Positions 16,544-25,648 are shown, numbered from the stretch's first letter. The stretch is DNA of 61,679 nt from Clostridiaceae bacterium JG1575 (GCA_002838815.1 LQGW01000001.1:1-61679), one strand, 5' to 3'. The notes: generated from the sequence alone by a model not told the origin. Program-made: numbers and translations.

Positions 16544-17899
16544 CTACAGGGTATGTTCTGCTTTTTCGGACTTAGGGTCCGATGGGTGGGGCAGGATGCG
16601 GATGCGGACCTTTTGAATGCGGTTTTTCTCGGTCTCCAGCACCTCAAACTCTAGGTTCTGCCAGGGAATGATCTGGCCGTCCTCCGGGAAGGTGCCTAGG
16701 CGCTCAATGAGAAAGCCGCCGATGGTGTCCACGTCCTCAGACTCAATGCCCAGATCCAGTTCGTCCGCAAGATCGGTAAGCTTTGTGGCGCCATCCATCT
16801 CGTAGAGGCCTTCATCCACACGTTCAATGGGGGTTTCGGGCTCATCGTCGTATTCATCATCGATGTCCCCGACGATGGCTTCTAAAAAGTCTTCGATGGT
16901 GACAAGGCCCACCGTTCCACCGTACTCATCGAGAACAATGGCCAAATGGGAGCGTTCTCGGCGCATTTCGCGGAAGAGATCTTGCACCAACTTGAATTCA
17001 TAAGTGAAGAAGGCCGGCCGTACATAATCCATCAGGCTGAAATCGGGGCTGTCCGTTGTGGCAATGAGATCCTTGACGTTGAGGATCCCCACCACATCGT
17101 CCGTGGTGTCCCGATAGACGGGCATACGGGAATATTTCTCCCGAGCAATAACTTCTAACACTTCGGAGTAGGGGGCATCCACCGAAAGCGCCACCATATC
17201 GTAGCGCTGGGTCATCACGTCATCCACGCGCAGGGCCCCGAATTCGGTGACGTTTTCGATGATCTCGCGCTCTTCTTGATCCAAGAGCCCGTCTTCCACG
17301 GATCCGTCCACAATGTTTTTGAATTCTTCCTTGGTCATCAAGGGTTCCTGTGCGGCTTTGCGGACGCCAAACAGGCGCAAGATCAACGAACTGATGCCGT
17401 AAAAAAGCAACACGAAGGGCCGTAGAAGAACCAAGAGGGCACGGGTAGGAGTTAAAAAAAGGAGGGAGACTTTCTCAGGATTTTTTCGCCCAAGGGTCTC
17501 CGGGATGATCTCACCAAAGATCAGGACCATCACCGTCATGATCGCTATGGCAATCAAGAGATCCAACAGGCGATCCGTCAGCGGCAGGTGATTCACGATC
17601 CAATAGGTTCCCAGAGCGGCTGCCGCCACATTCATTAGGGAATTGCCCACGGTCATGGTTCGGTAAATGCTTTCTTGGTCCTCCAAGAGGGCGTTAAGGC
17701 GCTCGGCCTTGGGGACGTGTTCCTCCAAAAGAAAGCGGAGCTTTCCCTTGGACATATTCAAAAAAGCAGTCTCCGCCACGGAAATAAAGGCAGAAACAAG
17801 GATCAGTAAAAGCACCACGATGAGAACAATCGTTCCTCGGGAGCCGACCGGTACTGCAGCAAGCGTCAAGGCTTGCCCAGAACTACTGGGGTCCAACAA
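16544..17899 (-). CDS. CNNM/CorC-family membrane protein with CBS domains
   Basis: This 451-residue protein has an N-terminal DUF21 membrane domain (about 20-190, four hydrophobic segments, with the EIIPETLGRKNPEKV motif), a pair of CBS domains (about 215-340) that usually bind adenine nucleotides, and a C-terminal CorC/HlyC domain (about 360-440). Such proteins export or exchange magnesium, or protect against excess divalent cations. The TTG at 17899 follows AGGAG at a ten-base spacing. An extended -10 promoter lies about 60 bases upstream. Haemolysin is an old database name and is not meant here. Confidence 0.9.
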   Translation of the reverse strand: MLDPSSSGQALTLAAVPVGSRGTIVLIVVLLLILVSAFISVAETAFLNMSKGKLRFLLEEHVPKAERLNALLEDQESIYRTMTVGNSLMNVAAAALGTYWIVNHLPLTDRLLDLLIAIAIMTVMVLIFGEIIPETLGRKNPEKVSLLFLTPTRALLVLLRPFVLLFYGISSLILRLFGVRKAAQEPLMTKEEFKNIVDGSVEDGLLDQEEREIIENVTEFGALRVDDVMTQRYDMVALSVDAPYSEVLEVIAREKYSRMPVYRDTTDDVVGILNVKDLIATTDSPDFSLMDYVRPAFFTYEFKLVQDLFREMRRERSHLAIVLDEYGGTVGLVTIEDFLEAIVGDIDDEYDDEPETPIERVDEGLYEMDGATKLTDLADELDLGIESEDVDTIGGFLIERLGTFPEDGQIIPWQNLEFEVLETEKNRIQKVRIRILPHPSDPKSEKAEHTL

Positions 17900-17955
17900 T
17901 CATCAACTCCTGTGTTATCCAAAGACTTGCCCGTCCGGGCATTTATACAGAAAAC

Positions 17956-17964
17956 ATTATATCA
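17956..17964 (-). promoter_or_regulatory. Extended -10 promoter of the CorC-like gene
   Basis: On the minus strand TGA is followed by TATAAT. No good -35 box is seen, as expected for an extended -10 promoter. Confidence 0.6.
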
Positions 17965-18095
17965 TATTTCAATCCATGCCTTCGTCGTTCAAGGCGTCGT
18001 GGCTCAAAGGAAGAAGCAGGGCCCCCCTACGCCCTGGGTTCCTTGTATAATGAGGGAAACATCCCCCATTTTTTGCGAGAAAGAGAGGATTGCAC

Positions 18096-18674
18096 ATGAT
18101 TGTCATCATCAACGGGCCCTCCGGGTCCGGGAAAACCACATTGGGAGAATATTTCAAAACCTTGGGCATGCAAGAGATTGTCTCCACCACCACGCGGAAG
18201 ATGCGCCCAGGGGAGGTGCAGGGCGTCAGCTATTATTTTGTCGAGGAGGAAGCGTTTTTTCAAAAAGAGCGCATTGAAGAATCGGAATACGCCGGGCACT
18301 ATTACGCAGTGACCAAAGAAGAAGTGGAGGCCAAGCGAGCCTTGGGCGTTCCCCTGTTCGCTTCTTTGGACATTCGTGGGGTAAAGGCCATGAAGGCGCT
18401 GTACGGACCGGAGGTGCTGGTGGTGTACCTCAAGCTCTCCCGCACCAAGCTCAAGGAACGTATGGCCAAGCGCGGCGATTCCATTGCAAGCATCCGCTCG
18501 CGCCTGGCCCATCACCGGGCCACCCGGGAAGATCTCAACGAGCAGTATGCCGACTACGTGCTTTGGAACAATGGGTCCCCTCAAAAGCTTTATCGACAGG
18601 CGCGAAGAATCTTGGAGCAAGAAGGGATTGTAACATCAAGCCAGGGAATAGCGCCCCGCAGTTCAAAATCGTAA
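18096..18674 (+). CDS. Guanylate kinase
   Basis: This 192-residue P-loop kinase phosphorylates GMP to GDP. Walker A is NGPSGSGKTT. The GMP-binding segment STTTRKMRPGEVQGVSYYFV is typical of Gmk. The next conserved segment reads AGHYYAVTKEEVE, where most enzymes have YGT, so this residue pair has changed. The later motif SLDIRGVKAMK is kept. GAGAGG lies seven bases before the ATG at 18096. A TATAAT at 18046-18051 is a likely -10. The usual neighbours rpoZ and priA are absent, so this could be a second Gmk-like kinase. Confidence 0.85.
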   Translation: MIVIINGPSGSGKTTLGEYFKTLGMQEIVSTTTRKMRPGEVQGVSYYFVEEEAFFQKERIEESEYAGHYYAVTKEEVEAKRALGVPLFASLDIRGVKAMKALYGPEVLVVYLKLSRTKLKERMAKRGDSIASIRSRLAHHRATREDLNEQYADYVLWNNGSPQKLYRQARRILEQEGIVTSSQGIAPRSSKS

Positions 18675-18843
18675 CGACCTGTTGAAAAACTTTTACGAAA
18701 TGGACCCACTCTGGTTCCAGTTCATTTACCGTTGCGTCACGGAACGCACATCCGACCCTCTTATAATGGGATCAACGAACAACGAGGCGTTTTTGTTTTA
18801 AAGCGTCCTCCATATCATTCCATCGGGAAAGGGGGAATGGCTG

Positions 18844-19032
18844 TTGAACCGTCATTCAAGGCAGGTGCTGGGCATAATTCTCACCTTGTTGCTCTTCATC
18901 TGCTTGGGCATCGCCTTGCGAGTAGGACGTAAAGAGTTCAGCATTTATGTTCTGGCAGCCGTCATCACCTTGGCCCTTCTAGGCCTTGTGGTGCTAATTT
19001 CTCGCAAGAAAAATCATCGGGATCCCAGGTGA
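18844..19032 (+). CDS. Small two-helix membrane protein, unknown
   Basis: The 62-residue protein has two transmembrane helices (about 8-27 and 33-53) joined by a short RVGRKEFS loop and ends with the basic tail SRKKNHRDPR. The TTG start has AAAGGGGGA eight bases upstream, and a TATAAT (18762-18767) lies further upstream. A terminator follows. It has no recognised family and could be a small membrane regulator. Confidence 0.6.
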   Translation: MNRHSRQVLGIILTLLLFICLGIALRVGRKEFSIYVLAAVITLALLGLVVLISRKKNHRDPR

Positions 19033-19051
19033 GGGATTCCTTTTAGAGAGG

Positions 19052-19078
19052 ATCTGCCTTTTTGGGGCAGATTTTTTC
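19052..19078 (+). terminator. Intrinsic terminator
   Basis: ATCTGCC pairs with GGCAGAT and is followed by TTTTTCTTT. Confidence 0.8.
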
Positions 19079-19171
19079 TTTGAGTCTAAACTCGGGAGGA
19101 TGTTTTTAGCGGGGAGGCTGCGAATTTTTCTATGGGAAGCGTTCTTCGGGCGTTGGGTCCCCCCCCGTCGG

Positions 19172-19200
19172 TTGTACATTTTGATGGTTTGTACCATAAT
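19172..19200 (+). promoter_or_regulatory. Promoter of the cysteine desulfidase gene
   Basis: TTGTAC (19172-19177) and CATAAT (19195-19200) have a 17-base spacer, 30 bases before the ATG. Confidence 0.7.
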
Positions 19201-19230
19201 GGGATGAGAAAGAAGGGGAGAAGAAATACA

Positions 19231-20505
19231 ATGCATAACTATTCAAAAATTTTAAAAGAAGAACTCATCTGCGCCCTAGGTTGTACTGAGCCCATCGCCG
19301 TGGCCTTGGCGGGTGCCAAAGCCAAAGAGGTGCTGGGCACGAGGCCAACGAAGGTCGATGCGTACTGCAGCGGCAACATTATCAAGAACGTCAAAGGCGT
19401 GACGGTACCCAATTCCGATGGAATGAAGGGCATTGACTCCGCCGTGGCTCTTGGGATTGTCGGGGGTGACGCTTCGAAGGACTTGGAGGTTCTCACGGGG
19501 GTGACCCCCGAAGACATTGCCGAGGCTCGTCGCATGTTGCAAGACGGGCGGGTGGAGGTTCACCTGAAAAAGGGCGTGCCCAATCTCGACATTGAAATCC
19601 ATTTAAAGGATGATCAAGGCAATGAAGTCCTGGTGGAAATCCTCAACAAGCACAACAACGTGGTGCGGATTTGCCGCAACGGAGAGGAAGTGCTGCCCCA
19701 AGAGGAACTGAGCCAAACGGTGGATGAGGATCTTTATCAAGGCATGAGCTTGGAGTCTATTTTGGACTACGCCGATCAAGTGGATTTATCGGAAGTGCGC
19801 AGCGAGCTGCAAAACCAGATGGACCTCAATCGCGCCATCTCCGAGGAAGGGCTCGACACCATCTATGGGTCGGCCATCGGTCAAATTCTACTCATCGGTG
19901 ATGATGCGCTAAGAACCAGAGCCCGGGCCAAGGCGGCCGCAGGCTCCGATGCACGGATGAGCGGGTGTGCCCTGCCTGTGGTCATTAACGCAGGCTCGGG
20001 CAACCAAGGCATCACCTGTTCGGTGCCCGTCATGGAATATGCAAAAGAGATGGGCAAATCCGAAAAGGAGATCATGCGGGCGCTGCTCGTATCCAACCTC
20101 ACGGCGCTGCACATCAAGCGCTACATCGGTCGACTCTCTGCATTTTGTGGAGTGACCAGCGCGGGGGCCGCCGCTGGGGCGGGCATTGCGTATCTGGCCG
20201 ATCCCAAAAATCGAGAGCAGGTCTATCAAACGGTGGGCAACGCCCTAATGATTACTTCGGGGATGGTCTGTGATGGGGCGAAGCCTTCCTGCGCCGCTAA
20301 GATCGCCGCGGCGGTGGATGCCGGCATTACAGGCTATGAGATGGCTCGCACCCACCGCAGTTTTGAACCTGGGGATGGACTGATGCGCAGAGACATTGAA
20401 GAGACGATCCGCAACATCGGACACTTGGGCGCTGAGGGCATGAAGGAAACGGATCTTGAGATTCTGCACCTCATGTTGCAAAAGGATCCCGGCCCCTCGA
20501 AGTAG
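19231..20505 (+). CDS. L-cysteine desulfidase / serine dehydratase-alpha-like iron-sulfur protein (CyuA family)
   Basis: This 424-residue cytoplasmic enzyme belongs to the UPF0597 family. Its characterised members use a [4Fe-4S] cluster to break L-cysteine into pyruvate, ammonia and sulfide. The conserved cysteine sites are CALGCTEPIA near residue 12, SGCALPVVINAGSGNQGITC near 250, and DGAKPSCAAKIA near 350. The ATG at 19231 follows GAAGGGGAG, and the upstream extension to 19132 lies over the promoter. A role in cysteine detoxification or sulfide supply is inferred from the family. No cysteine transporter is adjacent; the next gene has its own promoter. Confidence 0.88.
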   Translation: MHNYSKILKEELICALGCTEPIAVALAGAKAKEVLGTRPTKVDAYCSGNIIKNVKGVTVPNSDGMKGIDSAVALGIVGGDASKDLEVLTGVTPEDIAEARRMLQDGRVEVHLKKGVPNLDIEIHLKDDQGNEVLVEILNKHNNVVRICRNGEEVLPQEELSQTVDEDLYQGMSLESILDYADQVDLSEVRSELQNQMDLNRAISEEGLDTIYGSAIGQILLIGDDALRTRARAKAAAGSDARMSGCALPVVINAGSGNQGITCSVPVMEYAKEMGKSEKEIMRALLVSNLTALHIKRYIGRLSAFCGVTSAGAAAGAGIAYLADPKNREQVYQTVGNALMITSGMVCDGAKPSCAAKIAAAVDAGITGYEMARTHRSFEPGDGLMRRDIEETIRNIGHLGAEGMKETDLEILHLMLQKDPGPSK

Positions 20506-20533
20506 AAACCAATACAGTTCTTGATAAAAATCG

Positions 20534-20562
20534 TTTCAAAGCCTCCTTTGTACTGCTACAAT
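20534..20562 (+). promoter_or_regulatory. Promoter of the ECF S-component gene
   Basis: TTTCAA (20534-20539) and TACAAT (20557-20562) are spaced by 17 bases. Confidence 0.6.
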
Positions 20563-20598
20563 TATTTGTAGCATTTGTACCAGGGAGGTTCTTTTTAT

Positions 20599-21096
20599 AT
20601 GAACGATAAAAGCATTCTGCGAATGACCCAAGCGGGTGTTGTGGGCGCGTTGGTCTTTGTGGCCACTTATTTCATCAAGGTGCCCATGATTCTTGGATAC
20701 ATCCATTTGGGGGATGGACTTATTTTGGCGGGGGCAGCCCTTTTAGGCCCCATCGTTTGGCTCCCGGCCGCCATCGGATCCTCTCTTGCGGATTTTATGG
20801 GGGGATACAGCTTATTCATCCTTCCCACCTTCCTCATTAAAGGGGCGGTCGGGTATTTGGCGGGACGTCTCTTGCAAAAGGGACACGAGGCGCCCAGGGT
20901 TCTCCTAAGCTTTATCTTTTGTGAGCTGGTCATGGTGTTGGGCTATTTCATTACAGAGATCTTTCTTTATTCCTTTGCAGGCGCTGTGGCCTCCATTGCC
21001 GGGAACCTCGTGCAGGGATTGTCGGGGGTGGTCATTGGCTTGATCCTGATGCCGGCAATGGCCACCCTGGGCCGCAAACCCGCGTTTCATTCCTAA
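20599..21096 (+). CDS. ECF transporter substrate-binding (S) component
   Basis: This 165-residue integral membrane protein has about five to six helices. Motifs typical of S-components are MILGYIHLGDGLILAGAALL, LGPIVWLPAAIGSSLADF and FLIKGAVGYLAGRLL. It would pair with a shared EcfA-EcfA'-EcfT module, not present here, to import a vitamin or similar compound. The substrate cannot be told; no riboswitch is seen in the short leader. GGGAGG lies ten bases before the ATG at 20599. A terminator follows the gene. Confidence 0.85.
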   Translation: MNDKSILRMTQAGVVGALVFVATYFIKVPMILGYIHLGDGLILAGAALLGPIVWLPAAIGSSLADFMGGYSLFILPTFLIKGAVGYLAGRLLQKGHEAPRVLLSFIFCELVMVLGYFITEIFLYSFAGAVASIAGNLVQGLSGVVIGLILMPAMATLGRKPAFHS

Positions 21097-21126
21097 AGCC
21101 ATCGTCGAAGAAGGCCCTTTTTAAGC

Positions 21127-21166
21127 ATCCGCAGACCGTATCACCAGCGGTCCGCGGATTTTTTTG
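21127..21166 (+). terminator. Intrinsic terminator of the ECF gene
   Basis: ATCCGCAGACCG pairs with CGGTCCGCGGAT (one mismatch) and is followed by six T. Confidence 0.85.
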
Positions 21167-21614
21167 ATTTTTGGCGCCTTTTGATGCGAACAGGGTGCGG
21201 GGTCTTTTTCGGGAGGCGCGAAAAATTTTCCTTGAATGACGGGGGAAAATAGGAATCATTCATTTGCGTCTTGGAAATCTCAAAGTCAAGTGTTGATTTA
21301 GTGTGGACAGATAAGGGGCAATGTCCGCCCTATATAAACCATGATAAGAATTTGACAAGAAACAAACCGGGGAAAAAGCCGGGATATCTTTCGAATCTCG
21401 TGATGAAATGGGATAATGATGCGCGGATCCAAAACCAGATCGCCCGATTGATGATAAAACGGAAAATTTTAATGGGTCTTTTCCTGAAATCGTTCCCTAG
21501 GGTGAATCACAGCCCAAAGATAGGATATAATCAAAACGGTATCAGGGCCCTTGGATGCAAGGGTACTATTTCTTCCTGTCACAAAGCACATGGAAATCAA
21601 AAGGAGTTCAATCA
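21167..21614. other. 450-base gap before the serine operon
   Basis: No supported gene is present. A TATAAT at 21526-21531 is the likely -10 of the serC operon with only a weak -35 (TGAATC, 21503-21508). I looked for a T-box and saw no GGTGG-ACCGCG motif. The long leader-like stretch is unexplained. Confidence 0.45.
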
Positions 21615-22709
21615 ATGGAAAACAAACGAATTTTCAACTTCTCCGCCGGCCCCTCGGAATTGCCCTTGGCGGTTCTGGAAAAAGCAGCGGAACAGATGAC
21701 GAATTATGAAGGTTCCGGCATGGGCGTCATGGAGATGTCGCATCGTTCCAAGGTCTATGATGGCATCATCAAAGACACCGAAGCTCGGCTGCGCCGCGTG
21801 ATGAATATCCCAGACAATTACAAGGTTTTGTTCCTTCAAGGAGGCGCAACCCTTCAATTCTCCATGGTTCCCATGAACCTGATGACGAAAAGCGGCAAGG
21901 CCGATTACGTAGTTACGGGATCCTTTGCCAGCAAGGCGCAAAAAGAAGCCGCTAAATACGGCGACGTGGGCGTCGCCTTCTCGGGAAAATCCGAGGGCTT
22001 CGTGCGCATTCCCCGCCAAGACGAACTCACATTACGGGCAGATGCTGATTATGTCCATATCTGCGAGAACAACACCATCGTCGGCACCAAGTGGAACTAT
22101 GTGCCCGATACGGCCGGCGTGCCCTTAGTCAGCGACATGTCCTCGTGCATTCTCTCTGAGCCGGTGGATGTTTCCCGCTATGGCGTCATCTATGCCGGCG
22201 CTCAAAAGAACATGGGACCGGCCGGACTGGCCGTCGTCATCATCCGCGAGGACCTTTTGGGCGAGGCGCAGAAAGCGACCCCCGTATTGATGGAGTATAA
22301 AACCAATGCAGAGAATGATTCCATGTACAACACCCCCAATACTTGGGCCATCTACGTTTTGGGCTTGGTGTTGGAATGGGTGGAAGCCAACGGCGGAACC
22401 CAGGGGATGCAGGAATTGGCGCAGCGCCGCTCCGGACTCCTCTATGATTTCATCGATGGATCCAATGGCTACTACAAGAACCCCAACGACAAGGCCAGCC
22501 GCTCCAAGATGAACGTCGTCTTCCGTCTGCCCAATGAGGAGCTGGAAGCGAAGTTCGTGAAGGAAAGCGTGGCGCAAGGCATGTCGAATCTTAAAGGACA
22601 TCGTTCCGTGGGCGGCATCCGTGCCTCCATCTACAATGCCATGCCCGTGGAAGGCGTGGAGCATTTGGTGGCGTTCATGAAGCGCTTCATGGAAGAAAAT
22701 CCCATCTAG
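21615..22709 (+). CDS. serC: Phosphoserine aminotransferase
   Basis: This 364-residue class-V PLP enzyme converts 3-phosphohydroxypyruvate to O-phosphoserine with glutamate. It opens with FNFSAGPSELP, typical of SerC, and has the PLP lysine in YAGAQKNMGPAG. The C-terminal GHRSVGGIRASIYNAMP, which contacts the phosphate, is present. The length is normal. The ATG at 21615 has AAAAGGAG at a good distance. It is the first gene of a serC-serA-DUF1015 operon. Confidence 0.97.
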   Translation: MENKRIFNFSAGPSELPLAVLEKAAEQMTNYEGSGMGVMEMSHRSKVYDGIIKDTEARLRRVMNIPDNYKVLFLQGGATLQFSMVPMNLMTKSGKADYVVTGSFASKAQKEAAKYGDVGVAFSGKSEGFVRIPRQDELTLRADADYVHICENNTIVGTKWNYVPDTAGVPLVSDMSSCILSEPVDVSRYGVIYAGAQKNMGPAGLAVVIIREDLLGEAQKATPVLMEYKTNAENDSMYNTPNTWAIYVLGLVLEWVEANGGTQGMQELAQRRSGLLYDFIDGSNGYYKNPNDKASRSKMNVVFRLPNEELEAKFVKESVAQGMSNLKGHRSVGGIRASIYNAMPVEGVEHLVAFMKRFMEENPI

Positions 22710-22787
22710 CCCCTCTTTTTATTGAAACCTGGGCCGGGCGTGTTCCCGGCCTGCCTTGGACACCCTATTTTTTGGAGGTATATTGAT

Positions 22788-23711
22788 ATGATCAGAATTC
22801 TTGCCACGGACGGCATGGATGCATCCGCCGTTGATAAATTAACGTCCCTGGGCTTTGAGGTGGTGGAGCAGTTCTTCCCCCCCGAGCAACTCAAGGAAGC
22901 CGTCAAGGAGTTTGACGCCATGGTGGTTCGTTCCGCCACAAAGGTTCGAAAGGACATTCTCGATGCCGCCCTTGAGACCGGCCGCTTAAAACTCGTGATC
23001 CGAGGCGGTGTAGGCATTGACAACATCGACAGCGCCTACGCCAAAGAGCACGGAATCACCGTGAACAACACCCCGGCGGCTAGTTCCGCATCGGTGGCGG
23101 AACTGGCCATTGGCCACATGTTCTCCATGGCCCGCAACATCGGCATCGCCAACGCCACCATGCGCAACGGCGAGTGGAATAAGAAAAAATACGAAGGCAT
23201 TGAGCTTTCGGGAAAAACCTTGGGCCTCATTGGCTTTGGCCGGATTGCCAAAGAAACGGCAAAAAAAGCTGAAGTGTTGGGTATGAACGTCCTCTACACC
23301 CGTCGCTCCGGCGAAGATGCCCAAGAAGAGACTGCGAAGTTTGTGGATCTTGACACCCTCATCAAGGAGGCGGATTTCATCTCCCTGCACATCCCCAAAC
23401 AGGCGGATCGGGACTATGTCATCGGAAAAGAAGAGATTGCCGCCATGAAGGACGGGGTGTTCCTGATCAATACCGCCCGCGGCGGACTCATTGAAGAGGA
23501 CGCTCTTTGCGATGCGTTGGATGCTGGAAAGGTCAGCGCAGCGGCTTTGGACGTGTTCCGGGAAGAGCCCTGTAAAAACGAGCGCATCCTTCATCATCCC
23601 AAGATTTCCATGACGCCCCACATCGGCGCCGCCACCAAGGAAGCCCAGATGCGCATCGGCGGGGAAATCGTACAAATTATTGAAGCCTTTTTTGGCGAAC
23701 ACAACGAGTAG
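22788..23711 (+). CDS. serA: D-3-phosphoglycerate dehydrogenase, short form
   Basis: The 307-residue enzyme makes 3-phosphohydroxypyruvate, the first step of serine synthesis. The NAD-binding loop is GLIGFGRIAKE, and the catalytic Arg (NTARGG), Glu (REEP) and His (HIGAAT) are all present. It lacks the C-terminal regulatory ACT/ASB domains, so it is the short type, which is usually not inhibited by serine through an ACT domain. GGAGG precedes the ATG at 22788. It lies 78 bases after serC and 11 bases before the DUF1015 gene. Confidence 0.95.
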   Translation: MIRILATDGMDASAVDKLTSLGFEVVEQFFPPEQLKEAVKEFDAMVVRSATKVRKDILDAALETGRLKLVIRGGVGIDNIDSAYAKEHGITVNNTPAASSASVAELAIGHMFSMARNIGIANATMRNGEWNKKKYEGIELSGKTLGLIGFGRIAKETAKKAEVLGMNVLYTRRSGEDAQEETAKFVDLDTLIKEADFISLHIPKQADRDYVIGKEEIAAMKDGVFLINTARGGLIEEDALCDALDAGKVSAAALDVFREEPCKNERILHHPKISMTPHIGAATKEAQMRIGGEIVQIIEAFFGEHNE

Positions 23712-23722
23712 TAGGAGGCGCC

Positions 23723-24967
23723 ATGATCGTTAAACCATTCAAGGCCGTACGGCCGTCCAAGGAGCGGGCGCAACAAGTGGCCGCGCTGCCTTATGATGTC
23801 ATGAATTCCGAAGAAGCTCGGGAGATGGTTGCGGACAATCCGTATTCGTTCCTCCATGTGGATAAAGCGGAAATCAATTTGCCCAAAGACGTGGATCTCT
23901 ACGATGATCGGGTCTACGCCAAGGCTCGGGAGAATATGGAACGCTTCTTGGAGGAAGGGACCTTTATTCGGGATGCGGCGCCGCATTTTTACATCTACCG
24001 GCTCATCATGGGCGACGTCGTCCAGACGGGCATCGTTGGAGCCGCTTCCGTGGAGGATTACCTGGAAAACCGCATCAAAAAGCACGAATTTACGAGAGAA
24101 GCTAAGGAACAGGACCGCATCCGCCACGTGGATGCCTGCAACGCCAACACCGGCCCGATCTTTTTGACCCATCCGGCCAATGAGGCGCTGTCCGCCCTCG
24201 TGGATCGCTGGGTCCAGGAGCGCCCAGAATATGACTTTACCGCTGAGGATGGCGTGCAGCATACCGTTTGGGTCATCCGGGACGCCAAAGACAATGCGGC
24301 TATTGAAAAAGCCTTTCAAGGCATCGAAGCCCTCTATATCGCCGACGGACATCATCGGGCCGCTTCCGCTGTGAAGGTGGGCCAGATGCGCCGCCGCGAA
24401 CAGCCGAACTTTGACGGCAGCGAGGAGTTCAATTTCTTCCTCAGCGTGATCTTCCCCGCCGATCAGCTGAAAATTATGGATTACAATCGCCTCATCAAGG
24501 ATCTCAACGGCTTGACGAAAGAGGCATTCCTCGAAGCGCTTGGCGAAAATTTTGACGTGAGCCTTTGGACCCAGGAGGGACCTTGCCGCCCCACTCAGAA
24601 GCATTCCTTCGGCCTGTATCTTCCCGGCCAATGGTATCTTTTGAAGGCGAAGCCCGACATCGTCAAAGATCCGGATCCTCTGGCCTGCTTGGATGTCACG
24701 ATCCTTTCCCAATACGTCATCGATCCCATTCTCGACATTAAAGATCAGCGGACCTCAGAGCGCATCGACTTTGTCGGAGGCATCCGGGGCCTTAGCGAAT
24801 TGGAAAAGCGGGTCGATGGGGACGGCTGGGCGGCGGCGTTGGCGCTGTTCCCAACAGCCATTGAGGATTTGATGAAAATTGCCGATTCCAATCGGGTCAT
24901 GCCGCCCAAATCCACGTGGTTTGAGCCTAAGTTGCGTTCTGGACTTTTCATCCACGAATTGGAGTAA
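23723..24967 (+). CDS. DUF1015 family protein of the serine operon
   Basis: This 414-residue cytoplasmic protein starts with IVKPFKAVRPSKERAQQVAA and YDVMNSEEAREM, hallmarks of DUF1015, and has a conserved central motif YIADGHHRAASAVK near residue 210. The DGHHR motif resembles the active-site strand of the ParB/sulfiredoxin fold used by free-serine kinases (SerK/SbnI); this is a comparison by eye. AGGAGG precedes the ATG and the gene follows serA by 11 bases, so a role in serine or phosphoserine metabolism is likely. No phosphoserine phosphatase (serB) is nearby. The function is not known. Confidence 0.9.
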   Translation: MIVKPFKAVRPSKERAQQVAALPYDVMNSEEAREMVADNPYSFLHVDKAEINLPKDVDLYDDRVYAKARENMERFLEEGTFIRDAAPHFYIYRLIMGDVVQTGIVGAASVEDYLENRIKKHEFTREAKEQDRIRHVDACNANTGPIFLTHPANEALSALVDRWVQERPEYDFTAEDGVQHTVWVIRDAKDNAAIEKAFQGIEALYIADGHHRAASAVKVGQMRRREQPNFDGSEEFNFFLSVIFPADQLKIMDYNRLIKDLNGLTKEAFLEALGENFDVSLWTQEGPCRPTQKHSFGLYLPGQWYLLKAKPDIVKDPDPLACLDVTILSQYVIDPILDIKDQRTSERIDFVGGIRGLSELEKRVDGDGWAAALALFPTAIEDLMKIADSNRVMPPKSTWFEPKLRSGLFIHELE

Positions 24968-25051
24968 CCTAAGCCCAAAGACGAAAAAATCCGTTAAGGC
25001 TTTCGAGGTCTTATGGGCTGCAAAAACTCGCAGCAATAGAATCAACGAAAA

Positions 25052-25081
25052 AAGAAGGCAAGCGGACTGCTTGCCTTCTTT
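25052..25081. terminator. Terminator between convergent serine operon and MarR gene
   Basis: AGAAGGCAAGC pairs with GCTTGCCTTCT around a five-base loop, with a short T-run and A-rich flank on either side. Confidence 0.8.
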
Positions 25082-25099
25082 GACTGCACAAGAACATTC

Positions 25100-25567
25100 T
25101 TAGGGGCGATGGGGGCCCCTCAAAAGGGGCGACACGGTGCCAAGAATCTGCAAAAGGGCTTCAGAATGATGGTTTAGGGCATCCCACTGCTCCTCGGGCA
25201 AGTCCATGAAGAGAGTTTCTACGCTGCGCTGGTTGGCGCGCTTCAAAACCTCGTAGAAGGTTCGACCTTCTTCGGTAATGAGGAGGTGGATGACGCGCCG
25301 ATCCTGCGTGTCGCGCTCTCGTACGATATAGCCCATTTCGCTCAGGGAATCCAAAACAGGAGTCATGTTGGGCTTGGAGATGTGCAGGTATTCGGCGACT
25401 TCCGTCACCGAGGAGCGATCGCGATGCATGAGGTAGTACAAAATGGAAATTTGAGCCGGAGTCAGATTGACGGTTTTGGAGATGGCGAGGGGGTTGAAAA
25501 TCCGCTTGTGCAAAATCACCATGAGATCAAAGAGTTGAGCGGTTATTTTTTCGTCATGATAGATCAT
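25100..25567 (-). CDS. MarR-family transcriptional regulator
   Basis: This 155-residue protein has the MarR winged helix: LTPAQISILYYLMHRDRSSV, recognition region VAEYLHISKPNMTPVLDSL, and the wing RERDTQDRRVIHLLIT. It is divergent from two ABC half-exporters, a common layout in which MarR represses the exporters and itself until a drug binds. AAGGAG precedes the ATG. The intergenic region holds a near-perfect promoter for marR and an AT-rich partly symmetrical stretch (about 25590-25620) that could be the operator. Confidence 0.92.
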   Translation of the reverse strand: MIYHDEKITAQLFDLMVILHKRIFNPLAISKTVNLTPAQISILYYLMHRDRSSVTEVAEYLHISKPNMTPVLDSLSEMGYIVRERDTQDRRVIHLLITEEGRTFYEVLKRANQRSVETLFMDLPEEQWDALNHHSEALLQILGTVSPLLRGPHRP

Positions 25568-25620
25568 AAGAGGCTCCTTTGTTGAAAATGATTAACCATA
25601 ATATATATTTCCATAGAATT

Positions 25621-25648
25621 ATTATACGCTGGGCGAAGACCTTGTCAA
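25621..25648 (-). promoter_or_regulatory. Near-consensus promoter of the MarR gene
   Basis: On the minus strand TTGACA (25648-25643) and TATAAT (25626-25621) are both perfect, with a 16-base spacer. A TATAAT on the plus strand at 25673-25678 may serve the exporter operon. Confidence 0.8.

Noticed and set aside
18027-18620. Long minus-strand frame opposite the guanylate kinase
   Set aside because: It is the antisense of a clear kinase, has no family motif and no ribosome site.
21271-21699. Plus-strand frame of 142 codons before serC
   Set aside because: It overlaps serC, has no ribosome site and an unlikely composition, and looks like chance.
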